Part shown: positions 28,050 through 35,463 of the stretch, one piece after another
Layout of the letters: the number at the start of each line of letters is the position of its first letter
Numbering within the stretch: the stretch's first letter is position 1
DNA from: Streptomyces sp. NBC_00390
GTDB lineage: Bacteria > Actinomycetota > Actinomycetes > Streptomycetales > Streptomycetaceae
DNA length: 64,000 nucleotides
NCBI RefSeq assembly: GCF_036057275.1
Contig: NZ_CP107945.1
Coordinates: forward strand, 7,378,001 to 7,442,000
Reading direction: 5' to 3'
The notes under the pieces: generated by a model
Databases searched by the model: none
The model's input: only the letters and a program-made list of their open reading frames with translations
What the model was told of the DNA's origin: nothing
Translations under genes and position numbers: made by a program

Positions 28050-28309
28050 CATGAGCAGACCTGGCGCCCCCGTCACCTCGCCCGGACCCTCTACAACATC
28101 CTCCTGCCCCCTTCTTCGAATGAGGCATCGCGCTGTACGACCTGGAAACCGACGTCGTTGTCGCCGGCCGGAAGCCGCTGCGTGACCTCTTCGCCGATCT
28201 GGCCGGGCTTCTCTCCAAGGCCGGCCGTCAACTCGTCAAGGACTACGTCCTCTTCCCGCTCCTCGCAGGCCCCCCTGCGCTTCCGTGCCTGCTGGGCAAC
28301 CTCACAGCA
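28050..28309 (+). pseudogene. Fatty-acid desaturase fragment
   Basis: Forward frames give HEQTWRPRHLARTLYNILL, then after a frameshift FFE-stop-GIALYDLETDVVVAGRKPLR and AGRQLVKDYVLFPLLAGPP, ending near LLGNLTA. This is the middle to late part of a membrane acyl desaturase (the FFEWGIALxDLE and KDYVLxPLLxGP blocks). The codon expected to be TGG is TGA at 28121-28123, and a frameshift lies just before it. Neither the N-terminal histidine boxes nor the C-terminal part is found nearby. It is a clear pseudogene remnant of about 85 residues. Confidence 0.7.
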
Positions 28310-28441
28310 CCGGCCCACTGTCACGGCAGTACGGCTCGACCTGGGGGTGCATCCTGCGCTACGCACTGCCGTCCACTGACCTGGCTCTCTCGGCCCCTGA
28401 CAGGGCGCCTGGTTCCGCGGGCGGGACGGTCCAGGCGCCGG

Positions 28442-28594
28442 TTACCTGTGGCTGGGGGCGGACCGGCCACCGCCGCGGACGGCGAAGCTGAGGATCCAGA
28501 CGGCCACGAGTACGACCGCGACGTACCACAGCATCAGGATCGGGAAGCCGAGCCCGAACAGAGTCAGCAAGAGAAGAAGCATCCAGAGAAGCAT
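28442..28594 (-). CDS. Small hydrophobic membrane protein (copy 1)
   Basis: A 50-residue protein, MLLWMLLLLLTLFGLGFPIL and on, with two membrane segments (about 2-17 and 19-39) and a short basic tail. Streptomyces genomes carry many such 'hydrophobic proteins', often near CsbD and other stress genes; the role is unknown. The gene and its 5' flank are duplicated at 29592-29975. Confidence 0.7.
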   Translation of the reverse strand: MLLWMLLLLLTLFGLGFPILMLWYVAVVLVAVWILSFAVRGGGRSAPSHR

Positions 28595-28690
28595 GGCCAG
28601 GCCTCCAGCTCGCGGAAGATTGTTTGTGTTCCGCGGGGTCCCGGCGAAGCGGAAGGAGGAGGACTTCGCCCGGAGTATCCGAAGCGTCAT

Positions 28691-28740
28691 AGCCCTGCGC
28701 CGTCGTCGTCAGTCAACGCCGGGCAACGTCTCCTGTCAAC
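28691..28740 (-). promoter_or_regulatory. Conserved 50-bp upstream block (copy 1)
   Basis: Read on the minus strand, two GTTGAC units about 22 bp apart are followed by GACGACGACGGCGCAGGGCTATG. The block recurs at 29873-29922 upstream of the second hydrophobic-protein gene with few changes. TTGACT with GCTATG at 17-bp spacing would make a possible promoter. Confidence 0.4.
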
Positions 28741-28749
28741 GGGCCGGTA

Positions 28750-29205
28750 GGACGGAGGAGTTCTGTCGGCGACGCTTGAGCTGGGGCCGCTGGTGTGAGG
28801 AGCACCCTCGGTGGAGGCCCGGCCGGGGCGGTGGCAGGAGACATGCGCTGCTGTGCGCATTCGGGGTCGTACGTCATTGCGTGCCACTTCCCTACGCGTG
28901 GTGGCGGCTGCGAGCCACGGCGTGTGTCGATGGTCGTCGGGGAATTGCTGGCGGTGTCGGCCCGAGTCGGCCGACTGTTCGGTGATCAGTGCGTCGAAGA
29001 GGCCGCGGGCCTCGACCATGGCCTCCGGCATCTCTTCCGTGCCGCGCTGGCCACGCACCGCCGTGTGCATCCTGCGGTGGCCCTCGACACGGTCGGCGTG
29101 GTGCACCGGGATCGCGGGTCTCTGCTCCTCGAACTGTTCGCCGTCGGGGGAAGCCTCGGTCTTCTGCCAGCAGCGCGTCGGCCTCGGTGGCCGCATGGCT
29201 CTCAT
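28750..29205 (-). other. Coding-like stretch without recognisable product
   Basis: Minus-strand codons from about 29196 to 28950 (RVEGHRRMHTAVRGQRG, EEMPEAMVEARGLFDALITE) have the third-base G/C bias of real Streptomyces genes. The frame then runs into low-quality sequence towards 28690. It may be a hypothetical protein or the remnant of one; no family is recognised. No other gene is seen between the hydrophobic protein and CsbD. Confidence 0.3.
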
Positions 29206-29314
29206 GTCGTAGGTCGCTCTGCTGCATTCCCATCAACCCGCTCGGCTCGTGCTCCGCATCGGTGCCTGCCGGGTGGTGCCCACGCGACGTGGGCACCACC
29301 CGGGGAGGTCGCGG

Positions 29315-29488
29315 TCAGCGCCTGAACGCGTCCTTGGCCTTCCCGCCGGACTGCTTCAGGTTCCCGGCGACTCGGTCGGTCTTCCCTTGCCTCTTCAGCC
29401 GCCTGCTGCGGGCGGCTCGGCCGATGCTTTCCGTGATCCGGCCCTTGAGTTCCTGTGCCTTGTTCCTGACCTTCTGTCCAAAGCTCAT
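29315..29488 (-). CDS. CsbD family stress protein
   Basis: A 57-residue basic protein: MSFGQKVRNKAQELKGRITE, then KRQGKTDRVAGNLKQSGGKAK and the ending DAFRR. CsbD-like proteins are general-stress-induced and widespread; the molecular role is unknown. The gene looks complete. A second member at 30836 has lost its frame. Confidence 0.85.
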   Translation of the reverse strand: MSFGQKVRNKAQELKGRITESIGRAARSRRLKRQGKTDRVAGNLKQSGGKAKDAFRR

Positions 29489-29591
29489 GGCTGTCCTCTG
29501 TTCGTCCACTGGGTGAGGCTCGGGTGGGGCTCCCGCGTGGGGTTGCCGTGCAACTTGCGATTCCCGCGCGTGGGATAGGGCCCGGTACGGG

Positions 29592-29774
29592 CTACGCGCG
29601 GCTTCGGCCGTATCGACGCCCGCCACGACTGCGACCACCACGGCGGCCGCGCATGGCGAACCCGGCGATCCAGACGACCAGTAGCACCAACGCGACGTAC
29701 CAGAGAATCTGCATGGTGAAGCCGAACCCGAACACAATCAGGATCAGCAGAAGGAGAAGAACCCAGAGCAGCAT
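29592..29774 (-). CDS. Small hydrophobic membrane protein (copy 2)
   Basis: A 60-residue paralog of the protein at 28442: MLLWVLLLLLILIVFGFGFT followed by a second hydrophobic segment (ILWYVALVLLVVWIAGFAM) and an Arg/Gly-rich tail (RGRRGGRSRGGRRYG). Its 5' flank matches that of copy 1, so the two arose by local duplication. It is probably membrane-embedded; the function is unknown. Confidence 0.7.
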   Translation of the reverse strand: MLLWVLLLLLILIVFGFGFTMQILWYVALVLLVVWIAGFAMRGRRGGRSRGGRRYGRSRA

Positions 29775-29872
29775 GGCTGCGCCTCCACGCGGTCACAGGG
29801 ACATGTCCTGCGTTCCGCGGGGGCTGGGCGAAGCGAAGGTGAAGGCTTTGCCCGGTGATTCCGGAGCACCAC

Positions 29873-29922
29873 AGCCCTACGCCGTCGGCGTCAGTCAACT
29901 CCGGTCGGCGACTCCTGTCAAC
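29873..29922 (-). promoter_or_regulatory. Conserved 50-bp upstream block (copy 2)
   Basis: The counterpart of 28691-28740, with the same paired GTTGAC units. It overlaps the last codons of the small membrane protein at 29895, so it may serve both as coding end and as upstream signal for the gene at 29592. Confidence 0.4.
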
Positions 29923-30194
29923 GTGGCGGAGCTGCTGGGGAGTTGTGCCAAGGCGGTTGGGGCCGCTGGTGTCGACGGAGCCTCGGCAGGGGCTTCCGCC
30001 GGCTCCTTGGGCGGTGGGAGGACATGGTCCTCCCACCAGGACAGGCCCATCACGGTGCCGAGCAGGACGAAGGGGACTGCAGCCGGAACGATCAGCGCGT
30101 ACATGCGTACCGCCAATTCTCGGATACGTGCGACGTGGCGGGCAGCGGAAAGGGTGCCCAAATGGGGCGCATCGGGGCGGCGCCGGAATCGCAT
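29895..30194 (-). CDS. Small one-span membrane protein, hypothetical
   Basis: A 99-residue protein: MRFRRRPDAPHLGTLSAARH, a membrane segment (MYALIVPAAVPFVLLGTVMGL, about 31-50) and a Pro/Ala/Glu-rich tail. The codon bias supports expression. No family name is known to me. It lies among stress-type small proteins on the same strand. Confidence 0.55.
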   Translation of the reverse strand: MRFRRRPDAPHLGTLSAARHVARIRELAVRMYALIVPAAVPFVLLGTVMGLSWWEDHVLPPPKEPAEAPAEAPSTPAAPTALAQLPSSSATLTGVADRS

Positions 30195-30835
30195 GGCGAA
30201 GGCGACTGCGGAACGGCCACGCTCGTGACGAGGCGGGCTCCGGCATCGATGCGCAAGGTGCGCTCCGAGGGAGCGCGGTGACTTCTCGACGCTGCCGGGG
30301 GCCCGGGCCGCACCACACAAGCTAGTCGTCGACGCACTCCCTGAACAGGCGTCAGGGACATCTGGCGACGGGCGGGGCTGTCCCACGCAGAGCTGCTTGC
30401 GGCGTACGGGCAGGACTACGCCGGTGGGAGAGTCGCAAGCCCCGGCAGCGATGACCTGTTCCGCTCCGAGGAGCTCGTGGCGCACAGAGGGGCCGGTTTG
30501 TTCCCCATAGCCCTGGGGGCTCTCCACTGGGCGGCGGGGAGGCTGCGGAAGGTCAAGCCGAACGCGCCAGGAGACGGCGGCGGCCGGCGAGGGGTGCGAC
30601 GAGCTGATCGACCAACGAGAGACCCCCAGCGCAGGAACGCCGAATGCACAGGGGAACCACTCACTCCAAGGCGATCGCCCTCTCGACCGGGGCGCGGTCG
30701 TCGGAGCGGGCCGCACTGGTTCGGGCACCGATCCGCTCCCCAGTAGGCCGCATCCGCACGCGAAGGTCGCTCACCGGCAGGCGGCCACCGATGTCCCCCT
30801 CGCACCCCAGCAGAAACTCACCCAGGTGGCCAGCC
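30195..30835. other. Stretch without a recognised gene
   Basis: About 640 bp. A plus-strand frame near 30361-30560 (RRAGLSHAELLAAYGQD) has reasonable codon bias but no start, family or clear end. The 36-bp element at 30438 repeats at 31292. The interval also supplies the leader of the CsbD-like gene at 30836. Confidence 0.35.
30438..30473 (+). repeat. Short direct repeat, copy 1
   Basis: AGCCCCGGCAGCGATGACCT followed by GTTCCGCTCCGAGGAG is found again at 31292-31326 with small changes, where it forms the leader of the small membrane gene at 31334. This suggests a local duplication. Confidence 0.5.
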
Positions 30836-31008
30836 ATGAGTGTCGCGAAGAAGATTGCGCACAAAGCCGAGGCGGTGAAAGGCGGCGCCAAGAAGACTGT
30901 CGGTCGCGTCCCCAGCAGTCGGCGCCTGCAGGCCGAAGGCCGCGGTGGTCAGGCGAAGGGCAACATCAAGGAGGCCGGAGCGAAGATCAGGACTCCTTCA
31001 AACACTGA
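30836..31008 (+). pseudogene. CsbD-like gene with a 3' frameshift
   Basis: MSVAKKIAHKAEAVKGGAKK, then GRVPSSRRLQAEGRGGQAKG and NIKEAGAKI follow the CsbD pattern. The expected ending, KDSFKH and a stop, is present in another frame at 30991-31008. One base is missing near 30988-30990 (ATCAGG where ATCAAGG would restore the frame). As it stands, translation continues to 31285 and adds about 90 unrelated residues. The core is intact, so partial function is possible. Confidence 0.7.
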
Positions 31009-31012
31009 CCAC

Positions 31013-31180
31013 TCAGCCCCGCACCAGCCGGTGGAGCGGCACCAGGTCAAGTCCCGCTCCCCGGCACCTGGAGAAGGCGCGGGCGTAGGACCGGAACTCC
31101 GTATTGATGCGCACCTTGTTGGGGCCGGTGATGTACGGCTGGGCGCACATGTGGGCCAGGTCCTCCAGCTGTTCGCGCAT
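31013..31180 (-). pseudogene. C-terminal remnant of an unidentified gene
   Basis: A 55-residue frame, MREQLEDLAHMCAQPYITGP, then NKVRINTEFRSYARAF and LDLVPLHRLVRG, with very strong third-base G/C bias. An in-frame TGA lies eight codons upstream (31202-31204), so the preceding part of the gene is gone or shifted. I do not recognise the family. Confidence 0.4.
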
Positions 31181-31213
31181 GGACTCGTCCCCCAGCTGGT
31201 GTCAAGTAGGGGT

Positions 31214-32356
31214 CTACGCTCGGCAGTACGAGTCAACAGGGGGCGCTATCCGCAGCCCTTGGGCAGCGGCTACGCTGTTCGGTGAGGCCCCAGCCCCCGG
31301 CAGCGATGACCGTTCCGCTCCGGGAGGCCCGACATGTTCGTTCTGCTTCTCATCTTCGTGGTGGCTCTGATCGGCTTCGGCTTCCTCAACCCTATGTGGT
31401 GGGTGGCTGCGGGCGTGTTGATCTTTGGCCTCGCCCACTTCGGCCGTGGTGGTTCCGGGCGCCGGGGCCATGGTGGCGATCCCGATTACCGGGACTACCG
31501 GGACTACCGCGATCAACAAGACCGCTGGGACCGCCGATACAGTAGGCAACGCCGGAGCCGCTGGAATCGCCAGGACCGTCGGGACCACGATCATCGCGGG
31601 TGAACGGTTGGGTGACCCTGTATCCAGGCGCTTGCAGGTGTGCTTCGCTCCGGCGCAAAGTCGCAGGTCCTGGCTCTGATCGGATGAGTTGTCGTACCAC
31701 TCGATGGTGGTGCCGATGAGGCTGGTGGCGACGATGCGCTTGAGCGAGCCGGGCTCGGGCGGGGCGGTTGCGGGGGCTGCGATGGACACCACTTCCGGAC
31801 AGTTGGCGGGGACGTTTCCGTGTCGCCACACCGTAGGAAGGAGCAGGTCAGGGGCGTATGTGGAGCGCCGCGCCTCCTGGAGCGGGAAATAGTCTCCCGG
31901 CCGCGTCGAGCGCCGCCACACGTACACCGCTGTCGCCATCACGAGGATCAGCCCCGCCAGGACGAGCAGTTCGATCCCCTCGACGTTCCACCGGAAGGAC
32001 TTCTCCGCCTCGGCCGTCACGATGAGCACCTTGCGGATGCCGGCAATCAGGCCGACGACGAGGAACGGCTCCGCGTCGAGGGTCTGGTTCCTGATGGTGA
32101 GGCGGACGGTGTGGAGCAGCTCGGCCACGATGAACAGCACAAGGCCGTTGTCCAGGGCGGAGAGAACGACCGTCTCCTCGCGGTACGGCCCCTGGATCGA
32201 CCTGATGACGTCGTGGACGACCCCGACGGTCAGGAGCCCCGCGAGCAGTACGAGGAGCGCCGCGACGACGAGGTGGATGCCGTCCTCGATGAGCTGCAGA
32301 AGGCCTTGTACCCGGCCGCCCTCGATCTTCGGGAGAATGGGTCGCACAGTCAGCAT
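31214..32356 (-). CDS. PsiE-family membrane protein fused in frame to a transporter remnant
   Basis: The first ~165 codons (32356 to about 31865) encode a PsiE-family (phosphate-starvation-inducible E) protein with four hydrophobic segments: MLTVRPILPKIEGGRVQGLL, then LVVAALLVLLAGLLTVGVV, LDNGLVLFIVAELLHTV, EPFLVVGLIAGIRKVLIV and LLVLAGLILVMATAVYVW. A stop would be expected soon after RRSTRPGDYFPL. Instead the frame runs through the leader and first 31 codons of an MHS transporter copy (31863-31691) and on into noncoding sequence to 31214, giving 380 residues. The PsiE part is probably functional; the extra tail is likely an accident of recombination. Confidence 0.65.
   Translation of the reverse strand: MLTVRPILPKIEGGRVQGLLQLIEDGIHLVVAALLVLLAGLLTVGVVHDVIRSIQGPYREETVVLSALDNGLVLFIVAELLHTVRLTIRNQTLDAEPFLVVGLIAGIRKVLIVTAEAEKSFRWNVEGIELLVLAGLILVMATAVYVWRRSTRPGDYFPLQEARRSTYAPDLLLPTVWRHGNVPANCPEVVSIAAPATAPPEPGSLKRIVATSLIGTTIEWYDNSSDQSQDLRLCAGAKHTCKRLDTGSPNRSPAMIVVPTVLAIPAAPALPTVSAVPAVLLIAVVPVVPVIGIATMAPAPGTTTAEVGEAKDQHARSHPPHRVEEAEADQSHHEDEKQNEHVGPPGAERSSLPGAGASPNSVAAAQGLRIAPPVDSYCRA
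31292..31326 (+). repeat. Short direct repeat, copy 2
   Basis: The partner of 30438-30473. The sequence ends in CGGGAGG, eight bases before the ATG at 31334, and so provides the ribosome-binding site of that gene. Confidence 0.5.
31334..31603 (+). CDS. Small membrane protein with Arg/Asp/Tyr-rich tail
   Basis: An 89-residue protein with two N-terminal hydrophobic segments (FVLLLIFVVALIGFGFL, WWVAAGVLIFGLAHF) and a highly charged tail with YRD repeats (DYRDYRDYRDQQDRWDRR). Such small proteins are seen in several Streptomyces genomes; the function is unknown. CGGGAGG upstream of the ATG supports the start. Confidence 0.65.
   Translation: MFVLLLIFVVALIGFGFLNPMWWVAAGVLIFGLAHFGRGGSGRRGHGGDPDYRDYRDYRDQQDRWDRRYSRQRRSRWNRQDRRDHDHRG
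31691..31863 (-). pseudogene. Remnant of MHS transporter 5' end
   Basis: The segment matches 23511-23685 (leader plus first 31 codons of the intact MHS gene). Here the start codon position reads ATC instead of ATG (31781-31783). The protein similarity, SLKRIVATSLIGTTIEWYD, stops abruptly after EWYD, where helix 1 should continue. Confidence 0.8.
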
Positions 32357-32589
32357 GCTATGGGTGCCCCGGCCCGCCGGCGCGGCGTGCTGCCGAACGG
32401 GTGGACGAGCGGATCCCTCCCTGTGGCGGCAGCCTGGGGGTTGAAGGCGACCTTCACCGAACTCGCCGCGGTGGGAGACGGACCGCCGTCTCGTAACGGG
32501 GCCGGCCGGATGAGGAGTGGGCGATCCTTGCCCGATGTGGTTGCCTTTCTGTCGCCGGGATGGTGGTCACCGGGTGAGTGGGTGGGTGA
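32357..32589. other. Short intergenic stretch
   Basis: About 230 bp upstream of the PsiE-like gene and downstream of the DUF2267 gene, both on the minus strand. No gene or strong hairpin is visible. Confidence 0.4.
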
Positions 32590-32985
32590 TCAGGCGGGCT
32601 GGGGGCGTCCGAAGAGGAGGTCGTAGCCCGCGGGGAGCTGGAGCAGGATCTGCCCCAGCAGGTCGTCACCGGCCGCGTCGGCGGCTGTGCTGAGGACAGC
32701 GCTGACGTCCCAGGCCGCGGTCTGCTCGGTGGCCCCCTCGATCCAGGCCGCCGTCGCCCGAACGAACCGCTCCGGTGGCAGCGGCTCGGCGCTCTGCAGC
32801 GGGTTGAGGAGGACTAGGGCGAAGACTTCCGGCAGGCGCGCCGCGAGCTGGGCGCGCACCTCGCCGACCAGGTGCGCCCCCAGCAGGGCGAGCACCACAC
32901 GGGCCGCGCGTTCCGCTTCCTGCAGGCTGCCGTACTCACCGCGTTCCTTCACCCGGTCGAGGAACGCCTCGCGTCGCAGAGTCAC
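32590..32985 (-). CDS. DUF2267 domain protein
   Basis: A 131-residue all-helical protein: TLRREAFLDRVKERGEYGSL, EAERAARVVLALLGAHLVGE and a second similar half (PPERFVRATAAWIEG, DDLLGQILLQLPAGYDLLFG). This is the DUF2267 pattern. The GTG at 32985 is preferred to the one at 32994 because AAGAGGG is then at proper spacing. It lies 90 bp after the Hsp20 gene on the same strand and is probably co-expressed as part of a stress response. Confidence 0.82.
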   Translation of the reverse strand: MTLRREAFLDRVKERGEYGSLQEAERAARVVLALLGAHLVGEVRAQLAARLPEVFALVLLNPLQSAEPLPPERFVRATAAWIEGATEQTAAWDVSAVLSTAADAAGDDLLGQILLQLPAGYDLLFGRPQPA

Positions 32986-33075
32986 CGCCGCCACCCTCTT
33001 GCGTCGATGGGCTGCGGAGGACGGGGGAGATCAGTGACCCGTCCTCCGCAGCTGTTGGCTTTTGTCGTGCGCGGG

Positions 33076-33507
33076 TCAGCCGGAGATCTCCCTGCGGCCG
33101 GATCCGTCGCCGATGGCGATCTTGCGGGGCTTGGCGCGTTCCGCGATCGGGATCCGCAGGGTCAGCACCCCGGCGTCGTAGTCGGCCTCGATGTGCTCGG
33201 TGTCCAGCGTGTCGGCCAGCACGACCTGGCGGGAGAAGACGCCCAGCGGCCGCTCCGAGAGATCCATCTGCACGTCGTCGGCCTTCGCCGCGGGCCGGCG
33301 CTCGGCCTTGACGGTCAGCATGTTCCGCTCGACGTCGATGTCGATCGCGTCCGCGCTGACGCCGGGGATGTCGAAGGCCACCACGTACCGCTCGCCCTCG
33401 CGGTAGGCGTCCATCGGCATCGGGGACGGCCGCGACCAAGTGCCCGGGCCCATCAGCTGCTGAGCCAGCCGGTCCAGCTCACGGAAGGGGTCAGTGCGCA
33501 TCAACAT
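33076..33507 (-). CDS. Hsp20/alpha-crystallin small heat-shock protein (HSP18 type)
   Basis: A 143-residue chaperone. It starts [19 protein letters not shown]; the ATG at 33507 has GGAGG ten bases upstream. The alpha-crystallin domain spans about 38-135, with [18 protein letters not shown] at its start and [14 protein letters not shown] (the conserved GVLT region) near its end. It holds unfolded proteins under heat stress. It diverges from an HSP18-type regulator at 33637, and a perfect palindrome between them is the likely operator. Confidence 0.93.
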   Translation of the reverse strand: MLMRTDPFRELDRLAQQLMGPGTWSRPSPMPMDAYREGERYVVAFDIPGVSADAIDIDVERNMLTVKAERRPAAKADDVQMDLSERPLGVFSRQVVLADTLDTEHIEADYDAGVLTLRIPIAERAKPRKIAIGDGSGRREISG

Positions 33508-33573
33508 CGTGAAAACACCTCCAGCAGGTTCGGGCAGTTGCTGCCAATGCGCTTCACTGAAACCGTTGTAACA

Positions 33574-33592
33574 TGTCATCCAATGGATGACA
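33574..33592. promoter_or_regulatory. Perfect palindromic operator between Hsp20 and its regulator
   Basis: TGTCATCCA-A-TGGATGACA is a 9+1+9 perfect inverted repeat. GATGACAAGC, which includes its right arm, recurs at 33612-33621. It sits in the 130-bp divergent gap between hsp20 (minus) and the HSP18-type regulator (plus) and is the obvious binding site for that regulator. Confidence 0.75.
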
Positions 33593-33636
33593 AGCACGGA
33601 GTCGTCCAGTCGATGACAAGCCCGAGGGGGGTGCCC

Positions 33637-34290
33637 GTGACAGCAGCGGACCAGCCGGCCCCGTCCAGCGCCGACGGCCGAAGCCCGGCCTCGTTCCTCG
33701 CCGCCGCGGCGGCCCTGCAGGCCATAGACGACGCCTTGCAGGCCGCCCGGCAGGAGACCTCCGACACCCCCGCCGCCAGCCCCGGCGCGGAGCAGGCCCT
33801 GGCCTCCCTGCTGCTGCTGCGGCAGGTCCGCCAGCAGCTCGCCGGATGGGAGACCGGCCTGATCGAAACGGCCCGGCACGCGGGAGCCAGCTGGGCCGAC
33901 CTCGCCCACCCCCTCGGCGTCGCCAGCCGCCAGGCCGCGGAACGTCGCTATCTGCGAAACCGGCCCGGCCCCGCCGGAACCACGGGCGAACAACGCGTCC
34001 AGGCCACCCGCGAACGCCGCGCCGCCGACCGCACCCAAGCCGAATGGGCCCGCCGTAACGCCGCCGACCTGCGCCGCATCGCCGGCCAGATCACCGCCCT
34101 CACCGACCTCCCCACCGCCGCCCGCCGCCCGCTCGACCAACTCCTCGCGGCCCTCGCCCACAACGACCCCGCCGACCTCATCCACCCCCTCAACGCAACC
34201 CGCCCCCACCTGACCACCACCCACCCCGACCTCGCCGCCCGACTCGACACCCTCACAGGTCCCGCCACGGCCCCGCCCCCACCCGACTGA
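33637..34290 (+). CDS. HSP18-type transcriptional regulator
   Basis: A 217-residue protein. The GTG at 33637 ([14 protein letters not shown]) has GAGGGGG just upstream; in-frame starts at 33583 and 33613 would overlap the operator. The middle has [20 protein letters not shown] and [24 protein letters not shown] (an HTH, about 86-110), then a basic stretch rich in R/A and a C-terminal helical region. This matches the 'HSP18 transcriptional regulator' family found beside small heat-shock genes in Streptomyces. The likely role is repression of the divergent hsp20 and of itself until heat stress. Confidence 0.8.
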   Translation: MTAADQPAPSSADGRSPASFLAAAAALQAIDDALQAARQETSDTPAASPGAEQALASLLLLRQVRQQLAGWETGLIETARHAGASWADLAHPLGVASRQAAERRYLRNRPGPAGTTGEQRVQATRERRAADRTQAEWARRNAADLRRIAGQITALTDLPTAARRPLDQLLAALAHNDPADLIHPLNATRPHLTTTHPDLAARLDTLTGPATAPPPPD

Positions 34291-34414
34291 CCGAACACCC
34301 GCGTCGGAGCAGGCGACCATTCCGGACACCCGCGTCGGAGCAGGCGACCATTCCGGACACCCGCGTCGGAGCAGGCGACCATTCCGGACACCCGCGTCGG
34401 AGCAGGCGACCATT
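34291..34414. repeat. 31-bp tandem repeat, four copies
   Basis: Four head-to-tail units starting CCGGACACCCGCGTCGGAGC and ending AGGCGACCATT, directly after the stop codon of the regulator. Units start at 34291, 34322, 34353 and 34384. The first unit has A for G at its fourth base; the others are identical. There are no spacers. The unit length is not a multiple of three, so the array is not coding. Confidence 0.95.
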
Positions 34415-34454
34415 CCGGCATCGGGTATCCCGCGTACTTCCTGGTCCTGGCACG

Positions 34455-34821
34455 GTGACCCTCATGCAACCGCTGCCCACCCCGTGTCCGCCCGGCCTGG
34501 TCCCGGACGCCACCGACGTCGACGCCTTCAACGCCGCCTGCCGGCGGGCCAAGCAGCAGCACCAGGTGTTCGTCGCCGTCGAGGAGCAGGGCCGGCGGTG
34601 GCCGGTGAAGGCCGACACTCACCGCGGGACCGGAGTGCGACGCGATCCGCGCGGCCGTCATCCAGCTCATCCGCTCCCGCCAGATCCGCGCCGACTCCTC
34701 GGCCGGCTCGATCTACCTCGTGCTGTACGGAGAGCGGGCCCGTGACCCGGCCGCCGCGCTGCACGCCGCCCTGTACGGAGACCTCGGTCCCCTGACGCGC
34801 GCCGTACCCGAAACATCCTGA
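34455..34821 (+). pseudogene. Frameshifted hypothetical protein
   Basis: The first half (MQPLPTPCPPGLVPDATDVD, AFNAACRRAKQQHQVFVAVE) reads in one frame to about 34622. The rest (GPECDAIRAAVIQLIRSRQI, SSAGSIYLVLYGERARDPAA, ending at the TGA at 34819) reads in another. Both halves have strong codon bias. Together they would make a small soluble protein of about 120 residues of unknown function. A one-base deletion or two-base insertion near 34623-34627 explains it. Confidence 0.65.
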
Positions 34822-34862
34822 CCACGGCGGGACCGGCGCAGCCCTGCCCCGGCACCGCAAGA

Positions 34863-35438
34863 TCAATCTCGTCGACGACCATGGCTCCATCGATCCATAG
34901 GACCGACCGACCTCCTGGTGATGCTGGGCGGGGAGTACGGACCCCCTTCTGACTGGAACTCCTCCCACCGGCTGTGCCCGTCCTGGTGCCCGGTGTGCCG
35001 GGCCGGCATCTGCAGCCACTCCGCTCGCCCGAGCTTCAGCCACAGCCACAGCCACCCCATCGCCGCGGAGACGGCGAGTGAGGCGATGAGCCGTGCGCCA
35101 ACCATCTCCGGACTGCCCGGGAAAGCAACGGCAGTTGCGGTCAGCACGATCGGGTTGACGGCGGGCGCGGACAGGAGGAACGCGAAGGCGGCAGCCGGTG
35201 TCACACCCCGCCGGATCAGACTCCCGGCCACGGGTACCGAGGCGCACTCGCAGCCGGGCAGCTCGATCCCGGCCGCGCTCGCCACCGGCACCGCGAAGGC
35301 GGGGTTGGGCGGGAGCGCCTTACTGCACGCATGCGCCGGTACGAAGGCGTTGACCGCTCCGGAGATCAGCACGTCGGCCACTGTGGCGGGGCGCACGGTG
35401 TACGAGGGGCGCGGGGCGTTCTGCGGGGCGTCGGTCAT
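34863..35438 (-). pseudogene. Truncated permease (DUF318/YraQ-like)
   Basis: From the ATG at 35438 the frame reads MTDAPQNAPRPSYTVRPATV, then AAGIELPGCECASVPVAGSL, IRRGVTPAAAFAFLLSAPAV and NPIVLTATAVAFPG. This is the first CEC-containing half of a DUF318/YraQ-type permease (normally about 300 residues with two such halves). The first helices appear shortened, and after HSRWEEF the sequence leaves the family and stops, so the second half is missing. The protein is unlikely to transport. A plus-strand open frame over the same region is its shadow. Confidence 0.65.
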
Positions 35439-35463
35439 CGTGTAACTCCTTTTCGCTGAGAAC

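Noticed and set aside
30836-31285. Genuine 149-residue CsbD protein or programmed frameshift
   Set aside because: The extra part lacks codon bias, and the family's usual ending lies intact one frame over; no slippery site is seen.
34291-34414. CRISPR array
   Set aside because: The 31-bp units are directly adjacent with no spacers, and no cas gene is present.
34918-35445. Plus-strand gene opposite the truncated permease
   Set aside because: The minus strand matches a known permease family and the plus frame does not.
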